This document shows positions 9,586 to 17,330 of a stretch of 64,000 bases of DNA, one piece after another. The notes below the pieces were generated by a model. It worked only from the letters and a program-made list of their open reading frames with translations, was not told the origin of the DNA and ran no database searches. The stretch is from contig CACNFY010000003.1 of NCBI GenBank assembly GCA_902619925.1, positions 1 to 64,000 of the forward strand, given 5' to 3'. The translations under genes were made by a program, and so were the position numbers. Numbering within the stretch: the stretch's first letter is position 1; each line of letters begins with the position of its first letter. Source of the stretch: an uncultured Pelagibacteraceae bacterium. GTDB lineage: Bacteria; Pseudomonadota; Alphaproteobacteria; Pelagibacterales; Pelagibacteraceae.

Positions 9586-10477
9586 TTATTATCCAAAGTA
9601 GTAATTTAAAAAAACTTATATTTTTATATCTGGCAATTTCTGGTACTAATGATAATGCGGTCATACCTGGTTGTGTATTCAACTCTAAAAGATAAAACTT
9701 ATTATTAAAAAATTTAAAGTCTGATCTTGTCACACCTCTACACTTTAAAAGTTTGTGAGCTTTTAAGGCAATATTCATAGCTTTTTCATAATTATCTTTT
9801 GAAATATTTGCGGGCATAATATGCTTAGTATTTGCATTTTTGTTATATTTAGCTTTGTAGTCATAAAATTTTCTTTTTGGTACTAATTCTATAGCTCCTA
9901 ATTTTCTTTTACCCATAATTGCTACTTGGATTTCTTTACCGGGTATATACTGCTCTATTAATACCTCATTATAATTTTTTAATTTATCCAAACTCTTAAA
10001 AATATTTTGTTTGTTACATATATACACACCTACACTAGATCCTTCATTTATTGGTTTTACTACTACTGGGTATTTAAATTTTTTTTTTATATCTGTCTGA
10101 ATTTTTTTTTTATTTAATTTTGAATATTTCATTTTAATGGAATAAGGAGTTAAAATTTTATGTTTATTAAAAATTTTTTTTGATAGGTCTTTGTCAATAG
10201 CTATTGATGATGACCTTACTCCTGAATGTGTATATTTTATTCTTTCTTTTTCCAAAATTGATTGGATATAACCATCTTCTCCGAACCTTCCATGAAGAGC
10301 ATTAAAAACAACATGGGGTTTTATTTTTTTTAATTTTTGTACTAAATCTCCTTTTGGATCTATAATTGTGGCTCTATATTTCTTTTTGATTGATTTAAAT
10401 ACCTCTTTACCAGTTTGAAGGCTTATCTCTCTTTCTTTAGAATATCCACCTGCTAAAATTACAACTTTTTTTTTCAT
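9563..10477 (-). CDS. ddl: D-alanine--D-alanine ligase
   Basis: Joins two D-Ala molecules using ATP to make the dipeptide that MurF adds to the peptidoglycan precursor. The N-terminal signature VVILAGGYSKEREISL is at about residues 5-20. The ATP-grasp domain shows VKPINEGSSVGV (about 138-149), EQYIPGKEI and the C-terminal substrate loop LELNTQPGMTALSLVPE. The length of 304 is typical of DdlB. It overlaps ftsQ by 23 bases and abuts murB. Confidence 0.96.
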   Translation of the reverse strand: MKKKVVILAGGYSKEREISLQTGKEVFKSIKKKYRATIIDPKGDLVQKLKKIKPHVVFNALHGRFGEDGYIQSILEKERIKYTHSGVRSSSIAIDKDLSKKIFNKHKILTPYSIKMKYSKLNKKKIQTDIKKKFKYPVVVKPINEGSSVGVYICNKQNIFKSLDKLKNYNEVLIEQYIPGKEIQVAIMGKRKLGAIELVPKRKFYDYKAKYNKNANTKHIMPANISKDNYEKAMNIALKAHKLLKCRGVTRSDFKFFNNKFYLLELNTQPGMTALSLVPEIARYKNISFFKLLLWIINDASINK

Positions 10478-11386
10478 TTAATTGATTATTTCTACCTCTA
10501 GTTCCAAGTTAATATTATATTTTTGTTTTACTTGATCTTTAACAAATGTAATTAACTTATTCATATCGTCAAAAGATGCATTTTTTTTATTTACAAAAAA
10601 ATTAGCGTGATGGTCAGATATCATTGCATCTCCAAATTGGATATCAGGGGGTACAGATTTTCTTATAATTTCCCAAACTTTTAAATTATTTGAATTTACA
10701 GGGTTTTTGAATGTACTCCCACTAGTTTTAATTTTTGATGGTTGGGTATCTGATTTAATTTTTTTTAATCTTATTATTTCATTAGATATTTTGCTCTTTT
10801 CCGATTTTATTCCCTTAAACGTACCACTTAAAAAAATCAATTTTTTGTCAAGATTAGTACCTCTGTAATGGAAATGAATTTTATTTGCAGGTATAGTTAT
10901 TAAACTTCCTGTAAAATCTAATGCCTGAATTGAAACCAAAATATCTTTAAACTCTTTATTATAACATCCTGAGTTCATTTTTATGCCTCCACCGATAGTT
11001 CCAGGTATACAAGACAAAAACTCTAAACCAGAAATTTCATGTTCTTCACAATATTCAGATAATTTTCTATCTAATACGTTTCCTCCTGCAATTATAGTGT
11101 TTTCATTAAGTTTTGAAATGTTATTAAATCTTTTTCCAAGTTTAATTATAACTCCATCATATGTTTTGTCTGTCATTAAAATATTAGATCCTGCACCTAA
11201 AATAAATATCTTTCCTCTATTTTTATAAATTTTTAAAAAATTTATTAATTCATTTAAGTTTTCTGGTCTAAAGAAAATTTTGGTATTTCCACCAATATTA
11301 AACCAATTTAAATTTTTAATGTTATAATCAAAAAAAATATCACCATTGATATTTTTTGAAAAACTTAAAATATCATCTATTTTCAT
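10478..11386 (-). CDS. murB: UDP-N-acetylenolpyruvoylglucosamine reductase MurB
   Basis: An FAD enzyme that uses NADPH to reduce the enolpyruvyl group and complete UDP-MurNAc. FAD-binding segments include NWFNIGGNTKIFF (about 26-38) and ILGAGSNILMTD (about 58-69). IPGTIGGGIKMNSGCYN (about 126-142) and the catalytic-Ser loop SGSTFKNP are conserved. The C-terminus has DHHANFFVN and an active-site Glu segment. It lacks the extra E. coli loop and so belongs to the shorter type II class. It overlaps murC by 14 bases. Confidence 0.95.
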   Translation of the reverse strand: MKIDDILSFSKNINGDIFFDYNIKNLNWFNIGGNTKIFFRPENLNELINFLKIYKNRGKIFILGAGSNILMTDKTYDGVIIKLGKRFNNISKLNENTIIAGGNVLDRKLSEYCEEHEISGLEFLSCIPGTIGGGIKMNSGCYNKEFKDILVSIQALDFTGSLITIPANKIHFHYRGTNLDKKLIFLSGTFKGIKSEKSKISNEIIRLKKIKSDTQPSKIKTSGSTFKNPVNSNNLKVWEIIRKSVPPDIQFGDAMISDHHANFFVNKKNASFDDMNKLITFVKDQVKQKYNINLELEVEIIN

Positions 11387-12779
11387 TTAAGTTTTTTGGA
11401 AGCATTCTCATCCAATTTGATATAGAGCCTGCACCCATTCCAATTACTAAGTTATTTCCATATATGTTATGTTTTACAAATTTTGATAATTCCTCTTGAT
11501 TTCTAATCATTATTAATTTCACGTTTGAAAATTTAATTATTTCTTTAGCAAAGTTTTTATAAACAAAATTTAATTTAAGGTTTTCTCCAGCCTTATAAAC
11601 CGGGCATAACAACACAAAATCGGCTTCTTCAAAACATTTTACAAATTTACTTTTAAGAGTATTGAGCCTAGAAATTCTATGTGGTTGAAATACACAATAT
11701 ATTTTTTCGTCTTTATAAACGCTTTTGACTCCTTCTAGAACAGAGTATATTTCAGTTGGATGATGAGCATAATCATCAATGAAAATTGAATTTTTATATT
11801 TAAATACGTAATTGAATCTCCTTTGGACACCCTTAAAACTTTTAAGCCCATTTTTTATCATTTTGTTTGAAATTCCAATTGAGTAAGCGACAGCAATTGC
11901 AGCAGTAGCATTTCTTATATTATGTAATCCTAACAATGGAATTACTAAATTTCTAATTTTATTATTTTTTTGTCCTGGTATTGAAATCATTATGTCAAAT
12001 TTGGATAAATTTTTGTCCCTCTTTATATTTTTAATTCTAAAATTTGAATTTAATTTCAATCCGTAAGTTAAAATGTTTTTTGTTTTAATTTGTTTAACTA
12101 CTTCTCTATTGATATCATCATCTAAACAAATAAAACATTTTCCAAAAGATGGAGTTTTTTCAATAAATTTTTTAAAGTTATTTTTTAAATTTTCTATTGA
12201 CCCATAATGATCCAAATGCTCTTTATCTATGTTATTTACTATTGAGTATGAGACAGGGAGATCAAGAAAACTTCCATCAGACTCATCAGCTTCAACTATA
12301 CACCAGTCACTTTTTCCTAATCTTGCAGAATTCCCATCAGAATTAAGTACACCACCATTAATTATAGTTGGATCTATATTTGTCGAATTAAAAATTGATG
12401 ATATTAAAGAAGTAGTAGTTGTTTTACCATGAGAACCAGAAACAACTATATTTTTTTTTAAAGATACGATATGCCCTAACATTTCTCCTCTTTTAAAAAT
12501 TGGAAGTTTTCTTTTTTTTGCCTCAAGAAGTTCTGGATTATTTTTTTTTATTGCAGATGAAATCACTATAATAGTTGAACCTAATACATGAATTTTTTTA
12601 TGTCCTATTAGAACCTTAATTTTATGTCGTTTTAATCTATCAATATTTTTTCCAGTTGATATATCGCTACCTTGAATTTTAAATCCCATTGAACGCATTA
12701 TTATAGCCAGTCCGCTCATTCCAATTCCACCTATACCTATAAAATGAATATTTTCTGTTTTTGCTAATTTAATTTTCAT
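11373..12779 (-). CDS. murC: UDP-N-acetylmuramate--L-alanine ligase MurC
   Basis: Adds L-Ala to UDP-MurNAc, the first of the four Mur ligase steps. The N-terminal Rossmann signature is IHFIGIGGIGMSGLA (about 11-25), the ATP-binding P-loop is GSHGKTTTT (about 115-123), and VEADESDGSF and NIDKEHLDHYG follow. The C-terminal domain holds the IDDYAHHPTEI motif, characteristic of MurC. The length of 468 is normal. It overlaps both murG and murB by a few bases. Confidence 0.97.
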   Translation of the reverse strand: MKIKLAKTENIHFIGIGGIGMSGLAIIMRSMGFKIQGSDISTGKNIDRLKRHKIKVLIGHKKIHVLGSTIIVISSAIKKNNPELLEAKKRKLPIFKRGEMLGHIVSLKKNIVVSGSHGKTTTTSLISSIFNSTNIDPTIINGGVLNSDGNSARLGKSDWCIVEADESDGSFLDLPVSYSIVNNIDKEHLDHYGSIENLKNNFKKFIEKTPSFGKCFICLDDDINREVVKQIKTKNILTYGLKLNSNFRIKNIKRDKNLSKFDIMISIPGQKNNKIRNLVIPLLGLHNIRNATAAIAVAYSIGISNKMIKNGLKSFKGVQRRFNYVFKYKNSIFIDDYAHHPTEIYSVLEGVKSVYKDEKIYCVFQPHRISRLNTLKSKFVKCFEEADFVLLCPVYKAGENLKLNFVYKNFAKEIIKFSNVKLIMIRNQEELSKFVKHNIYGNNLVIGMGAGSISNWMRMLPKNLNENR

Positions 12780-13845
12780 TCAATAAATCGATAAGTTTTT
12801 TATTTATATTATCCCAATTATTTTTGTAAGATAAATCAACAGTACTATCAAATTTTTCTTTATAAACACTATTATCTGCAAAAATACTTTGGATTAATTT
12901 CTCAATTTTTTCGATAGATAATTCTTGTTGTCTATATATCCAACAACAATTTTTACTTCTATAGTATTTTGCATTAAGATATTGATGATCATCTTTTGCA
13001 TAAGGATATGGTATTCCTATAAAAGGTATATTATATTGTATTAGTTCGGCCATAGATGATGCTCCGCATCTTGTAAATGCCAAATTATAGTTACCTAAAA
13101 TTTTATGTAAATTATTGTCAAATATAAATAATTTGAATTCTAAATTCATTTTTTTATAAATTTTTTCAATATTATAAATCTTTTTTTTACTATTAACTTG
13201 TTGCAAAATATTTAACTTTACTTTTTTTGATAAACTTTGGACTAAAGTTAAAATAAAATTATCGAAGAATTCAGCTCCCTGGCTGCCACCAAGTATTACT
13301 ATATTGATTTTATCGATGAAATTATATTTTGTATTCTTTTTATATAAATAATACTCTTGTCTTAATATTGGTTCTATTTCATATATTTTACTTTTAAACT
13401 TAATTGGAAAATTAGAGATATTTGAACTATAACATAATATTCTTTTTGCAAATTTTAGAATAAGTAGATTAGCTCTTCCTATAATTGAATTTGGTTCGAA
13501 TAATATTATTTTAATACCTAACAATTTTGCGGATATACAAATTGGAAAAGACATATAACCTCCAGTGCTTAAAACTAGATCAATTTTTTTCTTTTTTAAA
13601 AAAAATAAAGATTTAAGAATAGGAATGATTAATAAAAAAAATTTAATAGGATATAAAAATAAATTTGAAGTAATTTTTGGAGTATAAATAACATCATAAG
13701 AATAATTATTACTAATAAATTTAGTTCCCCTTTGATCAGTTAAAATAGAGACTTTAAAATGATTTTTTAAATGATCATAAAATGTTAAAGCTGGTATAAC
13801 ATGTCCTCCTGTTCCTCCTGTTGAAATTAATAAATTTTTTTTCAA
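12769..13845 (-). CDS. murG: Lipid II synthase glycosyltransferase MurG
   Basis: Transfers GlcNAc from UDP-GlcNAc to lipid I at the inner face of the membrane, producing lipid II. The acceptor loop STGGTGGHVIPAL is at about residues 8-20, followed by LSTGGYMSFP. The C-terminal UDP-sugar domain has ILGGSQGAEF and the FTRCGASSMAEL signature. The length of 358 is typical. It starts 2 bases after the ftsW stop. Confidence 0.95.
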   Translation of the reverse strand: MKKNLLISTGGTGGHVIPALTFYDHLKNHFKVSILTDQRGTKFISNNYSYDVIYTPKITSNLFLYPIKFFLLIIPILKSLFFLKKKKIDLVLSTGGYMSFPICISAKLLGIKIILFEPNSIIGRANLLILKFAKRILCYSSNISNFPIKFKSKIYEIEPILRQEYYLYKKNTKYNFIDKINIVILGGSQGAEFFDNFILTLVQSLSKKVKLNILQQVNSKKKIYNIEKIYKKMNLEFKLFIFDNNLHKILGNYNLAFTRCGASSMAELIQYNIPFIGIPYPYAKDDHQYLNAKYYRSKNCCWIYRQQELSIEKIEKLIQSIFADNSVYKEKFDSTVDLSYKNNWDNINKKLIDLLNEN

Positions 13846-13847
13846 TG

Positions 13848-14960
13848 CTAAATCTCTCTTTTTGTAAAATTAAGTATAATTCCCGACAATATTGCTGTGC
13901 TAATTATAGACGAACCTCCATAACTTAAAAATGGCAATGTCATTCCAGTTGTAGGTAGAATTCCTATGTTTACTCCTACATGTATAAATGTCTGTAACAA
14001 TAATAGAGTTATACATCCAAGAAGAATTAACTTAATTTTAGGATCTTTTTCTCTATCAATTTTTTTCATTACTTGAAATGATAATAGTAAATAAATTAAC
14101 ATTATTACAATTACAACAACAACGCCGAACTCTTCTGATATGACTGATATAATATAATCCGTGTGAGCCTCAGGAACTTTAGAATTTAAAGTCCCTTCTC
14201 CAATGCCTTTTCCGAATAAACCCCCATTCATTATTGCCTCTGAAGCTCTATCAGATTGATAGGTATTACCAGTTTCTGGTCTAAAAAATGAGATAAGTCT
14301 TAACTTTATATAACTAAATTTAGGAAAGAAAATAATTGAATAAATAAGAGTAGATCCTAAAAATACAAGGAAGGAAAAAAAAAGTAAAAGATTAATACCC
14401 GAAACAAATATTAAAGAAAACCATACTAAGGTTATTAATATGCTTTGTCCTATATCTGGTTGCAAAATCAAAAGTAAAATTACTGGTGATACAATTGTTA
14501 GACTTAATAAGTATTTATAATAAATGCTTCTAAAGTTTGAAACAGTGAATAATGTGCTTAATAAAACTATTATAAAAGGCTTTAATAATTCTACTGGCTG
14601 AAATCGCGGTAAAAAAACAAAATCAAGCCATCTTTTTGAACCTTTAACCTCTACACCTAAAAAAGGAACTAATAAGAGAAAAATAAATGAGATGAAAAAA
14701 AATATTATGCAAAACTTAAGAACTTTATTTTTCTCTAAATACGACAGTAAAATAAAAATAAACACACTTAAAATAATAAATATTAAATGTTTTATAAAAA
14801 AATAATAAGAGTTTGTGCTTAATTTATCAGATGCAATAATTGAGGTTGAAACTAGAGAAAAAAAAAGACCAAGAAGAAATAATCCTAATATTATAACAAA
14901 GATAATTTTATCAATATTTTTCCACCAAACATAATAATTTTCAAATAAATTATTTTGCAT
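13848..14960 (-). CDS. ftsW: SEDS peptidoglycan glycosyltransferase FtsW
   Basis: A polytopic membrane protein that polymerises lipid II at the septum together with FtsI. About ten hydrophobic helices are visible. The SEDS family segments include KRWLDF (about 110-115), RFQPVELLKP with the conserved Glu, LQPDIGQSIL, the periplasmic EAHTDYIISVISEEFG and the late PFLSYGGSS. The length of 370 is normal. It lies between murD and murG and overlaps murD by 11 bases. Confidence 0.95.
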   Translation of the reverse strand: MQNNLFENYYVWWKNIDKIIFVIILGLFLLGLFFSLVSTSIIASDKLSTNSYYFFIKHLIFIILSVFIFILLSYLEKNKVLKFCIIFFFISFIFLLLVPFLGVEVKGSKRWLDFVFLPRFQPVELLKPFIIVLLSTLFTVSNFRSIYYKYLLSLTIVSPVILLLILQPDIGQSILITLVWFSLIFVSGINLLLFFSFLVFLGSTLIYSIIFFPKFSYIKLRLISFFRPETGNTYQSDRASEAIMNGGLFGKGIGEGTLNSKVPEAHTDYIISVISEEFGVVVVIVIMLIYLLLSFQVMKKIDREKDPKIKLILLGCITLLLLQTFIHVGVNIGILPTTGMTLPFLSYGGSSIISTAILSGIILNFTKREI

Positions 14961-16245
14961 TAGTAGTATTTATAAGAAATTTTTTTATTAAATCATCAAA
15001 ATACTTACCACGTTCTTCAAAATTTTTAAATTGATCGAAAGACGCTGCAGCTGGACTAAATATGATATTTGATTTCAAAGTAGAAAATTTGATATCTTTT
15101 ATTACTTCTTTCAATGCATTTTTCAACAAAGTAATTTTTTTTATTTGAATTTGATTTTTTAGTTTTTTTTCAAAAAAAGATTTATTATTTCCTATTACGT
15201 ATCCCTTAATATTTTGCATTGAATTTTTAGGTAATTTTATTTTATCCCCCTTTTTATTTAGCCCACCTAATATCCAGTAAATATTTTTATAATTTTTTAA
15301 TAAATTAAACGTTGATGAAAAACTCGTTGATTTAGAGTCATTTATTATTAAAATTTTTTTACTATTAAAAATAATTTCTTGCCTATATTTAAGCGGCTTA
15401 AAATTATTTATAGTGTTTATAAGTTTACTATTTTTAATTTTTAAAAGATTGGATATTTTAATTATAAAATTCAAATTTTCTTGATTATTTGTGTTATTAA
15501 AATATTCATTTTTAATTTGTTTTAAGTAATTGTTATTAACATTAGAACTTACTTTGTAAAGTTTAGATTTTAATTTTCTTGTATTAAGATATTTGTCTAA
15601 TACTTTATTATTTTTGCATATAATTGCTATAGAATTAAAATTTTGATTTAAAATTAATTGAGATTTTACTTTAACATAATTAAAAAAATTATTATGTCTT
15701 TCTAAGTGATCGGGGGCAATGTTAAGTATAACAGCTATATCTGACTTAAAATGATTTGAATAATCAATTTGGTACGACGAAACCTCAATAACGAAAATTG
15801 TGTTTATAGTAATTTTTCTTTCATTCAAAACAGGTTTACCAATATTTCCAACCAATCGAACATCTTTTTTTGAATTTTTTAAAATATCATAAAGAAGTTT
15901 ACATGTTGTCGATTTTCCATTAGTTCCAGTTATCGCTATTTTAAAATTACTTTTATAGGCACAATAAAAAATATCAAGTTCTGAAATTATTTTTTTTTTA
16001 TTTTTAAGTAAAAAATTTTTTAAAGTGCAATTTTTTAAATTTATACCTGGGCTTAAAACTATATAATCTAACTTTATTTTATTTAAAAATTTTTTATTTA
16101 AGAATTTTATTTTTTTATTTTTAGATCTTTTAATTTTATCATCATAAACAATTACTGAATTATTTTTTTTTAAATAATTTAAACATGCTTTTCCAGTAAT
16201 GCCAAAACCATAAATCAAAATTTTTTTATTTATTAGGTTTAGCAT
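14950..16245 (-). CDS. murD: UDP-N-acetylmuramoylalanine--D-glutamate ligase MurD
   Basis: Adds D-Glu to UDP-MurNAc-L-Ala. The start chosen, ATG at 16243-16245, shares one base with the mraY stop and gives MLNLINKKILIYGFGITGK, where the N-terminal Rossmann motif belongs; an upstream in-frame ATG would run 57 bases into mraY. The P-loop ITGTNGKST and the segment LNIAPDHLERH are present, and INDSKSTS marks the C-terminal domain. The product of about 431 residues is quite diverged and very Lys/Asn rich, as expected from the base composition. Confidence 0.93.
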   Translation of the reverse strand: MLNLINKKILIYGFGITGKACLNYLKKNNSVIVYDDKIKRSKNKKIKFLNKKFLNKIKLDYIVLSPGINLKNCTLKNFLLKNKKKIISELDIFYCAYKSNFKIAITGTNGKSTTCKLLYDILKNSKKDVRLVGNIGKPVLNERKITINTIFVIEVSSYQIDYSNHFKSDIAVILNIAPDHLERHNNFFNYVKVKSQLILNQNFNSIAIICKNNKVLDKYLNTRKLKSKLYKVSSNVNNNYLKQIKNEYFNNTNNQENLNFIIKISNLLKIKNSKLINTINNFKPLKYRQEIIFNSKKILIINDSKSTSFSSTFNLLKNYKNIYWILGGLNKKGDKIKLPKNSMQNIKGYVIGNNKSFFEKKLKNQIQIKKITLLKNALKEVIKDIKFSTLKSNIIFSPAAASFDQFKNFEERGKYFDDLIKKFLINTTNAK

Positions 16246-17330
16246 TATCTTAATTTTAAAGTAGCTAATCCAATTAAAGCCAATATTATTGATATTATCC
16301 AAAATCTGATTACAACTGTGGACTCAGCCCACCCTTTTTTTTCAAAATGATGATGAATTGGTGCCATTTTGAAAATTCTTTTTCCAGTAATCTTAAAAGA
16401 TAAAACCTGAACAATTACTGATAAAGCTTCAAAAACAAAAAGACCGCCGGTTATAGCTAAAACAATTTCATGCTTAGTTAATATTGAAACTGCACCTAAA
16501 GAGCCGCCCAAAGCTAAAGAGCCAGTATCGCCCATAAAAATTTTAGCAGGTGGAGCATTGAACCAAAGAAATCCCAAACAAGCACCAATTATAGATCCAC
16601 AAAATATTGCCACCTCTCCTGCTCCTGGAATATAGGGTATTTGAAGATATTCTGAAAATACAATGTTACCAGTTACATAACTAATAAATGCAAAACAAGC
16701 AGCAACCAATATAACAGGCACTGTAGCTAGTCCATCCAAACCATCAGTTAAATTTACAGCATTTGAAGACCCAACAATTACAAAAAGATAAAAAGGTACA
16801 AAAAACCAACTTAGATTTATTATAATGTTTTTAAAAAACGGAACATATAAATTTTTTAAGTCTACTGGATTAGCAAAATAAGTTAGGATTAAAATACCAA
16901 TTAGAGCTAAAATTATCTGTACAATAAATTTAAATTTTGACGATATCCCAGCAGAACTTTTACTTTTAATTTTTTTTAAATCATCGAAAGCACCAAGTAG
17001 TCCAAATGATAAGGCTATGTAAATAAGAAACCAGTTAAAAGGATTAAGAAGATCCCCCCATAAAAGAACTCCTGAAAATAAACCTAAAAGAATTAAGACA
17101 CCACCCATAGTGGGTGTACCAATTTTTTTTATTATATGCTCCTCAGGTCCATCTTCTCTTATTGGATTATGAATTTGCTTTGTTGAAAAATAATTTATAA
17201 AAGGTGTGCCAACTAAAAATACAACTAACATGGAAGTGAACATTGCTAGTCCAGTTCTTACAGTTAGATATTTAAAAACATTTAAAAAAGAGAAGTGGTC
17301 TACTAAACTTATAAAAAAACTATATAACAT
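16245..17330 (-). CDS. mraY: Phospho-N-acetylmuramoyl-pentapeptide transferase MraY
   Basis: An integral membrane enzyme that moves phospho-MurNAc-pentapeptide onto undecaprenyl phosphate to form lipid I. About ten transmembrane helices are visible. The magnesium/substrate motifs are LLGAFDDLKK, NLTDGLDGLA (about residues 195-204) and FMGDTGSLALGG, and the HIHH-type loop APIHHHFEKKGW follows. The length of 361 is normal. It abuts the fused murE/murF gene upstream and overlaps murD by one base. Confidence 0.97.
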   Translation of the reverse strand: MLYSFFISLVDHFSFLNVFKYLTVRTGLAMFTSMLVVFLVGTPFINYFSTKQIHNPIREDGPEEHIIKKIGTPTMGGVLILLGLFSGVLLWGDLLNPFNWFLIYIALSFGLLGAFDDLKKIKSKSSAGISSKFKFIVQIILALIGILILTYFANPVDLKNLYVPFFKNIIINLSWFFVPFYLFVIVGSSNAVNLTDGLDGLATVPVILVAACFAFISYVTGNIVFSEYLQIPYIPGAGEVAIFCGSIIGACLGFLWFNAPPAKIFMGDTGSLALGGSLGAVSILTKHEIVLAITGGLFVFEALSVIVQVLSFKITGKRIFKMAPIHHHFEKKGWAESTVVIRFWIISIILALIGLATLKLR